A stretch of 64,000 bases of DNA, taken from contig JAEZMV010000028.1 of assembly GCA_023414875.1 (NCBI GenBank), forward strand, positions 186,001-250,000, written 5' to 3'. This stretch comes from Bacillota bacterium (GTDB taxonomy: Bacteria; Bacillota; Clostridia; Lachnospirales; Lachnospiraceae). Both the position numbers and the translations under genes were made by a program. Of this stretch, positions 45,359-54,815 are shown in pieces; position 1 is the first letter of the stretch; the number at the start of each line of letters is the position of its first letter. The notes under the pieces are model-generated. The model saw only the letters and a program-made list of their open reading frames with translations, had not been told where the DNA came from and did not search any database.

Positions 45359-46649
45359 TACAACACCGATTACAATTCATCCCTTGGCTTTTATACCACA
45401 GGCTGAAACAGAAACAAAGAAAAACTCAATGGCAGTAAATTTATGCTGGTTTCTCCTGGGAGCAGCGCTGGTTGCCGGAAATATTGCTGAACATTCAATT
45501 ATTTTTCAGGCCAGTACAATCATATTTATGTTCGTATGCCTAAGCTATCTGTTTCTTCATTATGCCCTACGGATCAATAAGTATCAGATGATTATACTTA
45601 TTTTTATCGTATATAACTATGCCCTGATAGCCTCTGGGAGAGCGGCGGTCCCGGAGCATTCCATCAAAATGGTGGAGACAGTTGCTATCAATTTAGTTCT
45701 GTCGGTTTTACTGTTCAGCTTTTTTGTATATATTAATGATGTACATAAAGTACTACATACCTATATCATCGCCTCGGTGGTTAGTAATATCGTTATTTTA
45801 TTTGCATTTCGTAATTCTTTATTCAGTGGCAGGCTGGCGTTTTCCTGGGGAGATTCAATCAGCTATTACAGTCTGTTTGGGATGCAGGTGGTTTCTGTAG
45901 GTCCTAATATCATTGCCTATTTTTCAGCGGTATCATTTATTTTTGCAACCTATTACTATTTCAAAAACAGAAAGCTGCGTTATCTGCTTCTGGATTTTTT
46001 ATTTGTATTTACTATATTGGCAACCGGTTCCAGAAAGGGACTGTTGATTCTGGTTCTAGGCTTCTTCCTGCTACTGAATGTCATATTTAAAAGAAATAAA
46101 AAGATAATTTACTTCACGGTAGCGTTTTTACTTTGTTCCATAATGTTTTATGTAATTCGGACAATTCCCCAGCTTTATGAAACAGTAGGTTCCAGAATGG
46201 ATGAGCTGCTTAATTTAGCTTTGAATAAGGATGTCAGCGATCCATCCATCTTAACAAGGATGAGGCTGATTGATATTGGATATACAATTTTTTTGCAAAA
46301 TCCTGTGTTTGGGTATGGACTGGATGCTTTTCGTCTGATCGGGCCCTGGAAAATTGTCACCGACAATAATTATCTAGAGATATTAATATCCAGCGGTATC
46401 ATCGGTTTTATCATATATTATTCCTATGTTATCTTTGTTCTCAAGGACTATTTTTCCATCCGTCAAAGAAGTGATATATGCAAAATATTATTTGGAGTTT
46501 TTTTGCTGTCGCTGGTGATGGAATATGGTTCTGTTGTTTACTTTGTTAGAAATATTGACTTTACGCATATTATGTTATTTTATGTTCTTTTTGTTGGGAA
46601 AAAGGAGTTAAGTGATGAAATTACAGAAAATGAGACAATACCTGCATAA
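45339..46649 (+). CDS. O-antigen ligase/Wzy-type polysaccharide polymerase
   Basis: 436-aa membrane protein with 10-12 hydrophobic segments and a large outer loop (about 260-340). The loop contains RMRLIDIGYTIFLQNPVFGYGLDAF, the region conserved in Wzy/WaaL proteins, and LATGSRKGLL precedes it. It should join lipid-linked repeat units outside the membrane. It overlaps the upstream glycosyltransferase by 20 bp and the downstream ATP-grasp gene by about 35 bp. Confidence 0.88.
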   Translation: MQLQNNNTTPITIHPLAFIPQAETETKKNSMAVNLCWFLLGAALVAGNIAEHSIIFQASTIIFMFVCLSYLFLHYALRINKYQMIILIFIVYNYALIASGRAAVPEHSIKMVETVAINLVLSVLLFSFFVYINDVHKVLHTYIIASVVSNIVILFAFRNSLFSGRLAFSWGDSISYYSLFGMQVVSVGPNIIAYFSAVSFIFATYYYFKNRKLRYLLLDFLFVFTILATGSRKGLLILVLGFFLLLNVIFKRNKKIIYFTVAFLLCSIMFYVIRTIPQLYETVGSRMDELLNLALNKDVSDPSILTRMRLIDIGYTIFLQNPVFGYGLDAFRLIGPWKIVTDNNYLEILISSGIIGFIIYYSYVIFVLKDYFSIRQRSDICKILFGVFLLSLVMEYGSVVYFVRNIDFTHIMLFYVLFVGKKELSDEITENETIPA

Positions 46650-47523
46650 GCTGGCTGCCTTTTTATGGCATCGAAGACTCATCCAGTATTTTATACCGAC
46701 AGAGCTATATCTTTCGGTGCAGTACAAAAATTATATGGGTAAATCGTTAAATCTGAAGCATCCACAGACCTTCAATGAAAAACTGCAATGGCTCAAAATA
46801 TACGATCGTAACCCCAAATATACAAACCTGGTAGATAAATATGAGGTAAGAAATTATATTGCACGTATGATTGGTGAGAAGTTCTTGATCCCTATCTATG
46901 GCGTATACCAAAATTATGAGGATATCGAATTCGACCGACTGCCAGAGGAGTTTGTCTTAAAGCCAAATCATACCTCCGGAGATGTCTATATTTGTAGGAA
47001 TAAGTCGGATATAAATCATAGACAATTAAAAAAGATATTGAAAGGATGGATGAGAAAGCGATACTACTGGGTACACCGGGAATGGCCCTATAAGAACATC
47101 AAGCCTATGATTCTTTGTGAAAAATATATGGTGGAGGAATCCGGTTCCGAGCTTAAAGACTATAAATTTATTTGTTTTAACGGTAGAGTCAAATGCATGT
47201 TTGTCTGCAGAAACAGAAATTCAGCATCCGGCTTGAATGTAGACTTTTATGATGCTGACTGGAAGCCCTTACCTTTTATAAGACATTATCCAAACAGCGG
47301 AGAGGTTTTGCCAAAACCGAAGAACTTTGATCAAATGAAGAAGTTTGCAGAGGTATTAGCCAAGGAAATACCCTGTGTCAGAATTGATTTTTACGAGGTG
47401 GAAGAAAAATTATATTTTGGAGAGATGACGTTCTATCCGGGGTCCGGTTATGAAGAGTTTTCTCCGGAGACTTATGATTATATGCTGGGCGATTGGTTAA
47501 CACTGCCGGATTACGGAGGTTGA
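46615..47523 (+). CDS. TupA-like ATP-grasp family protein
   Basis: 302-aa protein with the family pattern LNLKHPQTFNEKLQWLKIYDRN, DKYEVRNYI, LPEEFVLKPNHTSG and a late YFGEMTFYPGSG metal/ATP site. Members occur in capsule and teichuronopeptide loci and are thought to ligate amino or carboxylic groups or modify glycans, which would put an amide or similar substituent on this polymer. The start is ATG at 46615 (AAAGGAG), inside the end of the polymerase gene. Confidence 0.85.
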   Translation: MKLQKMRQYLHKLAAFLWHRRLIQYFIPTELYLSVQYKNYMGKSLNLKHPQTFNEKLQWLKIYDRNPKYTNLVDKYEVRNYIARMIGEKFLIPIYGVYQNYEDIEFDRLPEEFVLKPNHTSGDVYICRNKSDINHRQLKKILKGWMRKRYYWVHREWPYKNIKPMILCEKYMVEESGSELKDYKFICFNGRVKCMFVCRNRNSASGLNVDFYDADWKPLPFIRHYPNSGEVLPKPKNFDQMKKFAEVLAKEIPCVRIDFYEVEEKLYFGEMTFYPGSGYEEFSPETYDYMLGDWLTLPDYGG

Positions 47524-47524
47524 T

Positions 47525-49036
47525 TTGAGAGGAAATGAGGTATATTTACATCAGAATTTAGAAAGCTTTTATCCGGATAAGTCGGACTATTTTAATCCTT
47601 CCGAAGCCTATCCGGAGTATCCTTTTGCCGGGGAGATATCCGCATCCTCGAATAAAGTGTATGAAATGATTAGGAATTGTCTATATCATATGGGGTTTGA
47701 CAAAGAGAACTTTGGAAAAAAAGAATGGAATCCTCTAAAAGAAATGATACATCCGGGTGAGGTTGTATTAATCAAGGCTAATATGGTGATGCATGTGAAT
47801 GAGAAGCCCGGAAACGGAACAGAGTGTCTGATTACACATCCGTCCCTAGTTCGTGCAATGCTTGACTATGTTATCCTCGCGCTTGGAGGTAAGGGTAAGA
47901 TTATTGTTGGTGATGCACCAATGCAATCCTGTGATTTTGAACGGCTTGTGGAAGAACAGGGATACCTTGACCTGATAGATTTTTATAAAGACAAAGGTGT
48001 TATGGTAGAATTGGCGGATTTTCGTAATTACAAAACAGCATATAAAAACGGAATACTTCAAAGACTGGAACCTGAGAAGGAGAATGACGCAATTATTGTG
48101 GATCTTGGCAGTAAATCTGAGTTTTGTCCGCTGGAGCAGGACAGATATCAAAACCTGCGGATTACTAATTATGACCACAGTATCATGAAGGAGCATCACA
48201 ACTGTAGGAAAAATGAATATTCCATCGCAAAATCCATCCTGGAAGCCGATGTTATCATAAATATGCCGAAGCCAAAGACGCATCGAAAGGCAGGAGTAAC
48301 CATAGCCCTTAAGAATTTGGTTGGTATCAATACAAATAAGGAATGGTTGCCGCATCATACTGCCGGATCAAAAACAGAGGGAGGCGATGAGTATGATAAG
48401 AAGAGTATTATTAAAAGATTTCGGACTCACTTTCTGGAGAAAGCTGATGTCAGTACCTTGAAGGGAAGAAAGCTCCAAACTAAATTAAATTATCAGCTTG
48501 CATTTGCATTTGCAGTGCTTGGCCGACTTTTCTTGAAGGAGCGATACCGGGAGGGAAGCTGGTATGGTAATGATACAATCTGGAGAACCATTCTGGACTT
48601 GAATAAAATTATTTATTTTGCTGATAAAGAGGGATGTATGAAGGATACAAAGCAGAGAAGGATGCTAATTGTAGCAGATATGATTATATCCGGAGAAGGA
48701 GAGGGGCCGCTTTTACCGGATCCTAAAAAGGTTGGCATAATTGCAATGGGGCAAAATCCAATCTGTTTTGATGAAGCAATTGCTTCAGTGATGGGATTTA
48801 AACCGTCTTTGATTCCCACAATCAGTAATGCGCATGGCATGAAGTGGTATAATTTCTCTGAACCGGAGAAGACCTTACTAACCTCAAATTTAATCAATTA
48901 TCATAGGAAACGACCAGATGATCTGGCATATGAAGACACTTTGAAATTTACTCCTTCTGAAGGGTGGAGAAATCACCCTACGTTTCAAGTGTCATTGAAT
49001 CAGGATACAATACAAGAGACAGTTAGCCAAGCATAA
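47525..49036 (+). CDS. DUF362 domain protein
   Basis: 503-aa protein whose HPGEVVLIKANMV, THPSLVRAMLDYVI and ADVIINMPKPKTHRKAGVTIALKNLVG segments match DUF362. Many DUF362 proteins carry added ferredoxin clusters; this one has no such Cys motif. The reaction is unknown. It starts at TTG (47525) behind GGAGG, immediately after the ATP-grasp gene, so the two probably act in the same modification of the polymer. Confidence 0.82.
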   Translation: MRGNEVYLHQNLESFYPDKSDYFNPSEAYPEYPFAGEISASSNKVYEMIRNCLYHMGFDKENFGKKEWNPLKEMIHPGEVVLIKANMVMHVNEKPGNGTECLITHPSLVRAMLDYVILALGGKGKIIVGDAPMQSCDFERLVEEQGYLDLIDFYKDKGVMVELADFRNYKTAYKNGILQRLEPEKENDAIIVDLGSKSEFCPLEQDRYQNLRITNYDHSIMKEHHNCRKNEYSIAKSILEADVIINMPKPKTHRKAGVTIALKNLVGINTNKEWLPHHTAGSKTEGGDEYDKKSIIKRFRTHFLEKADVSTLKGRKLQTKLNYQLAFAFAVLGRLFLKERYREGSWYGNDTIWRTILDLNKIIYFADKEGCMKDTKQRRMLIVADMIISGEGEGPLLPDPKKVGIIAMGQNPICFDEAIASVMGFKPSLIPTISNAHGMKWYNFSEPEKTLLTSNLINYHRKRPDDLAYEDTLKFTPSEGWRNHPTFQVSLNQDTIQETVSQA

Positions 49037-49054
49037 AGGAGCAAAAAGATATTT

Positions 49055-50563
49055 ATGGAGAATAATATTATAAAAAAGGCGGTAAATGCAGCCAAATGGA
49101 CTACCATCACAGAGATCCTGGCAAAGCTAATTGCACCGATTACTAATATGATCCTGGCGAGAATTCTGGCACCGGAAGCTTTCGGTGTATTGGCCACGGT
49201 AACGATGATAATCGCATTTGCTGCCATGTTTACGGATGCGGGCTTTCAGAAGTACCTGATACAGCATGATTTTAATAGTGAAGAGGAAAAGTATAAGAAT
49301 GCGAACGTGGCATTCTGGACCAATCTTGTGATATCCACACTTTTATGCTTCGTTATTATCCTGTTTCGTAAACAGGTAGCATCGCTGGCTGGTAGCCCGG
49401 AGTTAGAAACTGTCATCGGTTTTTCCGGTCTTGTACTATTAACAACTGCATTTTCCGGTATTCAATTAGCCCTGTATAAACGTGATATGAATTTTAAGAC
49501 TCTATTTATGGTAAGAATGATAACGATAGGTGTTCCCTTTGTCGTCACCATTCCATTAGCATTATTGGGCTTTGGCTTTTGGTCACTGATTGCCGGAGAA
49601 TTTCTGACACAGATAGTGAATGCCGTTATTCTGACAGCTGCATCAAAGTGGAGACCGGCTTTTTACTATAGCTTCAAGATATTGCAGGAGATGTTTTCCT
49701 TTAGTATGTGGACTTTGCTAGAGACGATTACCATTTGGTTTTCCTTCTACTTGGACATCTTCATCATTGGTAAGCTGTTTGACAAGTATCATCTGGGTTT
49801 ATATAAAACCTCAGTTACCATGGTTCATTCGATAATGAATTTAATCGTTTCTTCTACGATTCCGGTGTTTTTTTCAGCTATGTCAAGGCTAAAGAATGAT
49901 AAAAGCCAGTTTATGAAGGTATTCTTTAAAACACAACGACTGGTCTCAATCCTGGTTTTTCCACTTGGCATGGGTATTTACCTGCAGAGTGATCTGGCAA
50001 CAGAAATATTACTCGGGAAAGATTGGGGTAATGCGGGCTCAATTATAGGAATCTTTGCTTTAGCTAATTCGTTGTTAACTGTTATAGGCTATTACTGCAG
50101 TGAAGTGTATCGTGCACTGGGGAGACCCAGACTATCTTTACTGGTACAGCTGCTTAATTTGGCAATCCTGATACCGGTTTGTTTAATAAGCTCCTCCTAC
50201 GGCTTCTGGGCTTTTGTTTATACCAGGGCGGGAGCCGTGCTATGGTTTATTATGGTTCATTTTATCATTATGAAGACATCCGTTGGGGTTCCATTCAACA
50301 AAATACTAAAAAATATTCTTCCGACATTGACTTCTGCCTTAGGAATGGGATTCTTTGGGCTCTTGCTACAAAAAATCAGCTCAGGCTATTTATGGAATTT
50401 TGTATCAATAATATTGTGTGCGTTATTCTACTTACTGATGCTTAATCTGTTCCCACTTATGAGGCTGGAGCTCGAGGGGATCTATCTTACCATAAAATAC
50501 AAGCTTTTATGTATTTATATGAAAAAGAATGTATATAAAGAAAGCAATGAAACACTTAGATAA
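49055..50563 (+). CDS. Wzx-type lipid-linked oligosaccharide flippase
   Basis: 502-aa MOP/MATE-superfamily membrane protein with about 14 hydrophobic segments. The N-terminal segment (KWTTITEILAKLIAPITNMILARILAPEAFGVLATV) is typical of capsule flippases of the RfbX/TuaB type. It moves the undecaprenyl-linked repeat unit across the membrane for the polymerase encoded upstream. Confidence 0.93.
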   Translation: MENNIIKKAVNAAKWTTITEILAKLIAPITNMILARILAPEAFGVLATVTMIIAFAAMFTDAGFQKYLIQHDFNSEEEKYKNANVAFWTNLVISTLLCFVIILFRKQVASLAGSPELETVIGFSGLVLLTTAFSGIQLALYKRDMNFKTLFMVRMITIGVPFVVTIPLALLGFGFWSLIAGEFLTQIVNAVILTAASKWRPAFYYSFKILQEMFSFSMWTLLETITIWFSFYLDIFIIGKLFDKYHLGLYKTSVTMVHSIMNLIVSSTIPVFFSAMSRLKNDKSQFMKVFFKTQRLVSILVFPLGMGIYLQSDLATEILLGKDWGNAGSIIGIFALANSLLTVIGYYCSEVYRALGRPRLSLLVQLLNLAILIPVCLISSSYGFWAFVYTRAGAVLWFIMVHFIIMKTSVGVPFNKILKNILPTLTSALGMGFFGLLLQKISSGYLWNFVSIILCALFYLLMLNLFPLMRLELEGIYLTIKYKLLCIYMKKNVYKESNETLR

Positions 50564-50592
50564 ATTAGAAAGTAAATTAGGAGGAAAAATTT

Positions 50593-52302
50593 ATGCAGGA
50601 ATTACAGTATTATGTAACGAAAAAACCATCGTTTTGTCTTGTGGATGATGATTGCAGGACAGAAGCGTATACGATCCTTAAGCCTATGCTGGAAGCCAGA
50701 GGAGCCAAGGGTACCTTCGCATCAATTACCGGTAGTATTGGTGAAGCAACCAGAATGACACTGGCACAAATGCAGGATCTAGTAGCAAACGGTCATGAAA
50801 TTATATCTCATACCCATACTCACAGGCAGCTGACAACGCTGACAGAAGCAGAGATTATCAGTGAGTTTGAGAACAGTAAATCAATACTTGATGGTTATGG
50901 AATGACAGGAAATGTCTTGGCATACCCCAATGGATTGTATAATAAGCAGGTGGTAGAGCTTGCTAAAAAATATTTTAAATGTGCGATGGACACGGGGGAT
51001 TGGTCCAATGGAAGCCCCTTGCACACCTATTCGTTATCAAGACTTGGAGTCGGCGCCTGGGGATTTGGTGAGCTTAGTGCAATTACAACCCGTATAGATG
51101 ACATCATAGCAAATAAAAGACTTTGTATTCTTATGACCCATGTCGGGGATAACACCGCGGCTGAGAATACTCTGATTGGACAGGTTCTTGATTATATCAT
51201 AAGCGCCGGCTATCAAATTCAAACCTTTAGTGATGCTTATGAAGAGCATAAAAACATCCTGGATATCGGTGAATATGATACCTCCTCTGACTTATCGACC
51301 TTTGCTGTCGGTGGGGATGGGATTCTGGGAGGAGTTGGCGCTAACCCGGTGATAACATCCATACCGGGAGGTGGTATTACAGCAGCAACTCCGGCTACCT
51401 ATTTTGAAGAAGGGAAAATAACGTATGCACAAATATCTGACAGTAGTGCTTCCGGTTTTCCACAGTCACAGGGGGGAACCTTAATGACAAGTCGCGTAGC
51501 CAGGGAGGATATTTGCATTTATCAGGAGTATACGCTTTATATGAGCGGATATCGCTATATCCGTTACTGGAATCCTTATACCCCGATATGGTCGAATTGG
51601 ATGCCGATCTGTAATTATAAAAATGCTACCACCGCAGAGGTTAACTTTGATACCGGTTGTACGGGGTTTGATGCATCAATAACGATTACCTGTTTTGGTA
51701 ATTCCATTGCTGCGGATGCTCCGACTCCTAATATTGGCGGAATACTCATTACGAATCATATCATTGGTTATTATGAATATACATATCAGGAATATCATCC
51801 GGTGGGTCAAAAGGTTGTATATAAACGTATCGCAACCAGCGACAACAGCTGGAGCAGCTGGTCACTGTTGAGCTCCTACAAGGGAAACGGTAGACCTGTC
51901 AGTGTGTCCGAGGGTAACACCTATTTTGATGCAGCTTTAAATAAACCGATTTGGTGCAAGGAGGTTGGAGCCCAGCATGAAAGCGTCTTAACACTGAGCA
52001 GCGGAGCTTCAGTAGCAGGTAATATTGCGATCACCTTAAATGAGAAAATAACTCAGGTTTCAGTTGCTGCAGGGGACAATATAGCTACGGTAGAAAATAA
52101 AATACTTACCACACGCTTCCCAGGTTGGATGGTCAGCACATCACAGGGCAGCGGTATCGTTACCTTTACCAATCGGACTGCCGGGGTATGCACGGCATCT
52201 TCTTTTACAGATACCGGAGGAACCGGTGTCAGGGCTACATTTAATACCACGGTAAACGGTAGCTCGAATACCTGGATAGATGCAAACGGAGCAACCGTGT
52301 AA
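50593..52302 (+). CDS. polysaccharide deacetylase fused to phage-tail-fibre-like domains
   Basis: 569-aa chimera. Residues about 1-225 are a NodB/CE4 deacetylase with the Asp pair in VDDD (18-20) and HTHTH (73-77, metal His). After a Gly/Pro-rich linker, residues about 260-400 contain repeated segments such as YLYMSGYRYIRYWN and SDNSWSSWSLL, which resemble the knob or C-terminal repeats of phage tail fibres. YFDAALNKPIWC follows, and a Thr/Ser-rich beta region completes the protein. There is no signal peptide or membrane span. It may deacetylate the polymer or its lipid-linked unit; the tail part may bind glycan. Confidence 0.85.
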   Translation: MQELQYYVTKKPSFCLVDDDCRTEAYTILKPMLEARGAKGTFASITGSIGEATRMTLAQMQDLVANGHEIISHTHTHRQLTTLTEAEIISEFENSKSILDGYGMTGNVLAYPNGLYNKQVVELAKKYFKCAMDTGDWSNGSPLHTYSLSRLGVGAWGFGELSAITTRIDDIIANKRLCILMTHVGDNTAAENTLIGQVLDYIISAGYQIQTFSDAYEEHKNILDIGEYDTSSDLSTFAVGGDGILGGVGANPVITSIPGGGITAATPATYFEEGKITYAQISDSSASGFPQSQGGTLMTSRVAREDICIYQEYTLYMSGYRYIRYWNPYTPIWSNWMPICNYKNATTAEVNFDTGCTGFDASITITCFGNSIAADAPTPNIGGILITNHIIGYYEYTYQEYHPVGQKVVYKRIATSDNSWSSWSLLSSYKGNGRPVSVSEGNTYFDAALNKPIWCKEVGAQHESVLTLSSGASVAGNIAITLNEKITQVSVAAGDNIATVENKILTTRFPGWMVSTSQGSGIVTFTNRTAGVCTASSFTDTGGTGVRATFNTTVNGSSNTWIDANGATV

Positions 52303-52330
52303 AGTAATAGATATAATTAGGATAAGAGGG

Positions 52331-52493
52331 TCAAAAGTCTTTCAACTAGTATCATGAATATGTGTGTATATATTCAGATGGCGCAGACCGGCATCTAGTG
52401 ATTGCTTCATTATAAGCAATCGCTGGATGGTAAGGCAAGTCCATATGAATGTATATACACACATATTCATCCTCATAATGTATATAGACTTTT
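52331..52493. repeat. long nested palindrome
   Basis: Outer arms AAAAGTCT/AGACTTTT (52333-52340 with 52486-52493), an 18-bp perfect repeat (52354-52371 with 52453-52470), and a central 16-bp hairpin with G-T pairs (52392-52407 with 52414-52429). It follows the deacetylase gene and may act as terminator on either strand. Confidence 0.75.
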
Positions 52494-52548
52494 AACACTC
52501 ATATCAATATAAGTATTAAGAAAGTGTATCATTCACTGGGAGGACTTC

Positions 52549-53187
52549 ATGAACCACAAGGTCAGAGCATTGCTTTATTTAAACATAGGGAAGACATTTT
52601 ATTATTCGATAAAGCACAAAAAAAAGATAATAGTTTTTCGAAAAACTAAATTTACCTTAGGAAAGAACAGTAAAATAACCGGTGACGGTTTTTTAATTGC
52701 AGGAAGCAATAAAAAGAATTTTGTATATTCGCCCTCGACAATCAATGTAAATCGCAATGCGGTAATAGAAGCATTCAATGCAAGAATATTGAACGGATGC
52801 AAAATAACCGTGAAGGATAACGCTAGATTAGAAATTGGTAAGGATACATTTATTAACATGAACTGCAATATCTGCTGTTGTGAAAAAGTAAGTATCGGAA
52901 GTGATGTTGGAATTGCAGAAGATGTGATTATCCGTGATTCCGATGAACATGATATCTTAATTGACGGACATAAGAAGACCAAACCGGTCAAAATCGGCAA
53001 CCATGTTTGGATTGGTATGAGATCCATCATACTGAAGGGGGTTACGATTGGAGACGGAGCTATCATTGCAGCCGGTTCGGTTGTTACCAAAGATATACCT
53101 GCCAATACAATCGCCGGAGGAGTTCCAGCCAGAGTAATCAGGGATAATGTTATGTGGAAGGATAAACTGGAGGCAGTACAAAGCTAA
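52549..53187 (+). CDS. left-handed beta-helix acyltransferase
   Basis: 212-aa hexapeptide-repeat protein. Imperfect I-G-x-x repeats run from about residue 85, and the C-terminus has the acetyl-CoA segment IGNHVWIGMRSIILKGVTIGDGAIIAAGSVVTKDIPANTIAGGVPARVI. The His of DEHD is the likely catalytic base. It probably O-acetylates the surface polysaccharide. GGAGG precedes the ATG. Confidence 0.9.
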   Translation: MNHKVRALLYLNIGKTFYYSIKHKKKIIVFRKTKFTLGKNSKITGDGFLIAGSNKKNFVYSPSTINVNRNAVIEAFNARILNGCKITVKDNARLEIGKDTFINMNCNICCCEKVSIGSDVGIAEDVIIRDSDEHDILIDGHKKTKPVKIGNHVWIGMRSIILKGVTIGDGAIIAAGSVVTKDIPANTIAGGVPARVIRDNVMWKDKLEAVQS

Positions 53188-53217
53188 GAAAGATCGAAGT
53201 GCAGTTGAAGAAACTAA

Positions 53218-53315
53218 TGAATATACAATACATACAATTTTAAAGCATAAGTAAGGTAATAGAACACTTAAAGCATAGTGTTGGGGCTAAGGAATTAGTA
53301 GGTGTTGTATATTCA
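53218..53315. repeat. palindromic element before ugd
   Basis: An 11-bp perfect inverted repeat TGAATATACAA/TTGTATATTCA (53218-53228 with 53305-53315) around a small hairpin AACACT/AGTGTT (53263-53268 with 53277-53282). Confidence 0.6.
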
Positions 53316-53372
53316 AATAATTAATGCTTTGTAAATGACTAGTAGGATATGAATAAGGAGAGAAATAATACT

Positions 53373-54815
53373 ATGAATATTTCTGTAGCCGGAACAGGTT
53401 ACGTAGGATTAGTAGCGGGTGTGTGCTTCGCGGAGATGGGGCATAACGTAACCTGCGTTGATGTTGATGAAAAGAAAGTTCACCTGATGAAAAACGGTAT
53501 ATCACCGATTTTTGAGGCTGATTTAGAACGGCTGATGAGGAAGAACTATGAGGCCGGACGGCTCGATTATACCACCGATTATAAAGCTGCTTATCGTGAT
53601 GCAGATGCCATCTTTATTGGAGTGGGTACCCCGGAGCTGCCGGATGGTTCAGCAAACTTAAGCTACCTTGCAATCGTAGCACGACAGATCGCCGAAAATA
53701 TAGAAAAGGACTGCCTGGTGGTGGTAAAATCCACGGTTCCGGTAGGGACAAATGATAAGGTGGAGCAGTTCATAGCTGATTTCCTGGTGCATAAGGTCAG
53801 GGTTGAAGTCGCTTCTAATCCTGAGTTTTTGGCACAAGGATCAGCGGTGCGGGATACACTGAAGGCGGCGCGAATTATCATAGGAACAGAGAGCAGATGG
53901 GCTGAGAAAATTCTGATGAAGATTTATGCTCCCTTCCAGTTACCGATTGTTTCAGTCAGCCGCAGATCCGCTGAAATGATAAAGTATGCATCCAACGATT
54001 TTCTTGCGCTGAAGATATCCTACATAAATGATATTGCCAATCTGTGTGAACTGGTGGGAGCAAATATAGATGATGTCACACAGGGCATGTCCTTTGACGA
54101 TCGAATTGGAAGTAAATTTTTGAATGCGGGTATCGGTTATGGTGGTTCCTGCTTTCCAAAGGATACCAAAGCCCTGGAATACCTGGCAAAGCAAAACGGT
54201 TATGAATTAAAGACTGTAAAAGCAGCAATTGAAGTAAATAAGGAACAAAAAATGGCATTAATAAGAAAAGCAGACAGAAGATTAATTACTTACAACGGAT
54301 TAAAGGTGGCGTTATTGGGGCTTACCTTTAAACCAGGTACGGACGATCTTCGGGAGTCGCCTTCCCTTGAAATTGTTCCGTATTTATTAGAAAATGGAGC
54401 GGACATATATGCATATGACCCGGTAGGCATGCCTAACTGTAAGAAGCTTTTTCCGGAAGGAAAAAATGGTAAGGGTAATATTACTTATGTCGAAACGGCG
54501 GAAACGGCTTTGGTGGATGCTAATATCTGCTTTATTCTCACTGAATGGGGAGCTATCAAAGCGATACCGCCTGAAAATTACCGCAAGCTTATGAAAACGC
54601 CTCTGGTGTATGACGGAAGAAATATATATACAGTAAAGGATATGACGGATGCCGGAGTCGAGTATGCTTCCATCGGAAGAAAGCATGCTCTGGTGCGTCC
54701 ATTTACGAGAGGAGAAGAGAAGCATGAAGGAAGAAATAAGCAATACAGAAATCAGATGTCTGGTCACAGGAGCAGCAGGCTTCATAGGGTCCTTCCTATC
54801 CAAAAAGCTACTTGA
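53373..54815 (+). CDS. ugd: UDP-glucose 6-dehydrogenase
   Basis: About 480-aa NAD-dependent enzyme oxidising UDP-glucose to UDP-glucuronate. The N-terminal GTGYVG binds NAD and GYGGSCFPKDTKAL carries the catalytic Cys; KVALLGLTFKPGTDDLRESP starts the C-terminal domain. The ATG at 53373 gives the standard N-terminus. The expected end is near VEYASIGRKHALVRP; here the frame reads on for another 30 or so residues, overlapping the next gene by 92 bp, so the stop codon may have been lost. Supplies glucuronate for the polymer with the epimerase downstream. Confidence 0.93.
   Translation: MNISVAGTGYVGLVAGVCFAEMGHNVTCVDVDEKKVHLMKNGISPIFEADLERLMRKNYEAGRLDYTTDYKAAYRDADAIFIGVGTPELPDGSANLSYLAIVARQIAENIEKDCLVVVKSTVPVGTNDKVEQFIADFLVHKVRVEVASNPEFLAQGSAVRDTLKAARIIIGTESRWAEKILMKIYAPFQLPIVSVSRRSAEMIKYASNDFLALKISYINDIANLCELVGANIDDVTQGMSFDDRIGSKFLNAGIGYGGSCFPKDTKALEYLAKQNGYELKTVKAAIEVNKEQKMALIRKADRRLITYNGLKVALLGLTFKPGTDDLRESPSLEIVPYLLENGADIYAYDPVGMPNCKKLFPEGKNGKGNITYVETAETALVDANICFILTEWGAIKAIPPENYRKLMKTPLVYDGRNIYTVKDMTDAGVEYASIGRKHALVRPFTRGEEKHEGRNKQYRNQMSGHRSSRLHRVLPIQKAT

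Noticed and set aside
50593..52302. Prophage tail gene
   Set aside because: The N-terminal half is a complete polysaccharide deacetylase and the flanks are capsule genes; only the C-terminal modules look phage-like.
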